Notes under the pieces: generated by a model
Seen by the model: only the letters and a program-made list of their open reading frames with translations
Databases searched by the model: none
What the model was told of the DNA's origin: nothing
Assembly: GCA_003646585.1 (NCBI GenBank)
Contig: QMLA01000029.1
Span: 1 to 8,354, forward strand
Reading direction: 5' to 3'
DNA from: Deltaproteobacteria bacterium
Lineage (GTDB): Bacteria; Desulfobacterota; B13-G15
DNA length: 8,354 nt
Position numbers and translations under genes: made by a program
Part shown: piece by piece, positions 8,001 to 8,354 of the stretch
How the letters are laid out: each line of letters starts with the position of its first letter
Numbering within the stretch: the stretch's first letter is position 1

Positions 8001-8217
8001 GCGACAGTATTCAGATGGAACAGTCCAGGGTGGGAAAGGTCTTGTCGAGTTGAGCCATATGTCCGCCGATGGAAGGCCTCCTATCGACCATCAGGACCTT
8101 GAAGCCAGCGTTGGCGAGGTCCAGGGCAGCCTGTACACCGCTTATCCCTCCTCCGGCGACCAGGACATCGTAATGTTGATACCTGCGGAAGAACCACAGG
8201 AGGCTTTGCCTCTCCAT
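5080..8217 (-). CDS. hdrA: HdrA-like double flavin module, selenoprotein
   Basis: A 1045-residue flavin/Fe-S protein when the TGA at 8011-8013 is read as Sec69. HdrA is the flavin-based electron bifurcating centre of heterodisulfide reductase complexes. Residues 17-50 form the first FAD fold ([11 protein letters not shown]), then comes the Cys/Sec motif [14 protein letters not shown] (C66, U69). An inserted ferredoxin follows with Cys 118-128 and 165-180, then CVGSR-YCSAVCC (C263, C277, C281, C282). A second module starts near 465 with VGVFVCHCG, a second FAD fold GGGISG near 609, CVGSR-YCSRICC (C757, C768, C772, C773) and a two-cluster ferredoxin at 956-1005. Single HdrA proteins are about 650 residues; here each half has parts that the other lacks. 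The ATG at 8215-8217 follows GGAGGAGGTG; a GTG two codons upstream is inside that site. Confidence 0.95.
7977..8013 (-). promoter_or_regulatory. Sec-recoded UGA and bacterial SECIS element in hdrA
   Basis: The UGA at 8011-8013 is in frame. Fourteen nt later an 8-bp stem, GCUGGUCG (7989-7996) with CGACCGGC (7977-7984), one pair being U-G, closes the tetraloop AGGU. UGA to loop is 22 nt, inside the usual 16-37 nt range, and a G is present in the first two loop positions as bacterial SECIS elements require. The encoded residue falls where HdrA proteins have Cys or Sec, and the HdrA-family sequence continues without a break on both sides. Confidence 0.9.
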
Positions 8218-8220
8218 GGG

Positions 8221-8230
8221 CACCTCCTCC
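8221..8230 (-). promoter_or_regulatory. Ribosome binding site of hdrA
   Basis: GGAGGAGGTG on the minus strand, including AGGAGGTG, which is fully complementary to the anti-Shine-Dalgarno end of 16S rRNA. AGGAGG ends 5 nt before the ATG at 8217. This rules out the in-frame GTG at 8221-8223, which is part of the site itself. It overlaps the upstream stop codon. Confidence 0.8.
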
Positions 8231-8354
8231 TATAGAGTCTCAGCCAAGATCTCCGTTATGTCCCTGACTTCTATCCCCTCCAAGCCGAGAACAGCCCTGC
8301 TGTCCTCGAAGGCGGTGATGCAATAGGGGCAAGCCGTAGCCAGGACCTCTGCTC
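8230..8354 (-). CDS. HdrD/HdrB-like Fe-S protein with cysteine-rich (CCG) domain, C-terminal fragment
   Basis: Only the last 40 codons are in the window; the gene enters from the right edge. The protein ends with ATACPYCITAFEDSRAVL followed by GLEGIEVRDITEILAETL. ACPYC is the final cysteine pair of the CCG domain that holds the catalytic cluster in HdrB, HdrD, GlpC and related proteins. The TACPYCxxxFED form with the DITEIL ending is more like HdrD-type fusions (ferredoxin domain plus CCG domains) than like plain HdrB, but the missing N-terminal part leaves this open. It ends 12 nt before hdrA, so the two are surely one operon. In the complex it would be the partner of HdrA that receives the high-potential electrons. 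Whether it also carries selenocysteine cannot be seen here. Confidence 0.82.
   Translation of the reverse strand, partial: AEVLATACPYCITAFEDSRAVLGLEGIEVRDITEILAETL

Noticed and set aside
8011..8013. Premature stop making hdrA a pseudogene or two separate genes
   Set aside because: The HdrA-family sequence continues in the same frame directly across the TGA, which falls at a known Cys/Sec position and has a strong SECIS hairpin at the right distance. There is no ribosome site at the next ATG (7959).
7303..8235. Long plus-strand open frame opposite hdrA (also ones opposite metF, metV, mvhG and mvhD)
   Set aside because: These are antisense shadows of strongly supported minus-strand genes; their proteins show no recognisable motifs and have no ribosome sites that I can see.

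Overview
The window carries a single minus-strand gene cluster for anaerobic H2 and one-carbon metabolism. In transcription order (right to left) it reads: the 3' end of an HdrD/HdrB-like Fe-S protein, a long HdrA with two flavin modules, MvhD, MvhG, MvhA, MetV, MetF, and the 5' end of a hydrogenase maturation protease. The genes up to metF are tightly packed. Most gaps are 11-13 nt with strong AGGAGG-type ribosome sites. The exceptions are a 77-nt regulatory gap between mvhD and mvhG and a terminator-like hairpin after metF. No RNA gene, mobile element or CRISPR array was seen.

The main discovery is that two genes read through an in-frame UGA and are therefore probable selenoproteins. In hdrA the UGA (8011-8013) falls where the conserved HdrA motif normally has Cys or Sec ([15 protein letters not shown]). 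In mvhD the UGA (5023-5025) gives C-H-H-U where MvhD proteins have CxxC. Each UGA is followed at the right distance by a strong bacterial-type SECIS hairpin: 8 bp with an AGGU loop in hdrA, and 6 bp plus a 5-bp lower stem with a GGUCU loop in mvhD. Standard translation would drop the first 86 residues of HdrA and the first 21 of MvhD.

Regulation: the 77-nt gap upstream of mvhG contains a perfect -35 box, a 17-nt spacer and a fair -10 box. It also holds an 18-bp near-palindrome matching 12 of 14 defined positions of the Rex (NADH/NAD+ sensing repressor) operator as I recall it. The hydrogenase/metVF half may thus be transcribed separately under redox control.

Functional reading (inference): MvhAG oxidises H2, MvhD passes electrons to HdrA, and the flavin of HdrA could split electrons between ferredoxin and a higher-potential acceptor. 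Finding metVF in the same cluster suggests that this acceptor is methylene-tetrahydrofolate, through the methyl branch of the Wood-Ljungdahl pathway. This resembles the MetVF-HdrCBA-MvhD complex known from Moorella, but with a dedicated hydrogenase added. The SECIS elements lie inside the coding sequence, which indicates a bacterium rather than an archaeon. An anaerobic, Wood-Ljungdahl-pathway bacterium is likely, possibly of the Desulfobacterota (deltaproteobacterial) type, but the lineage is a guess.
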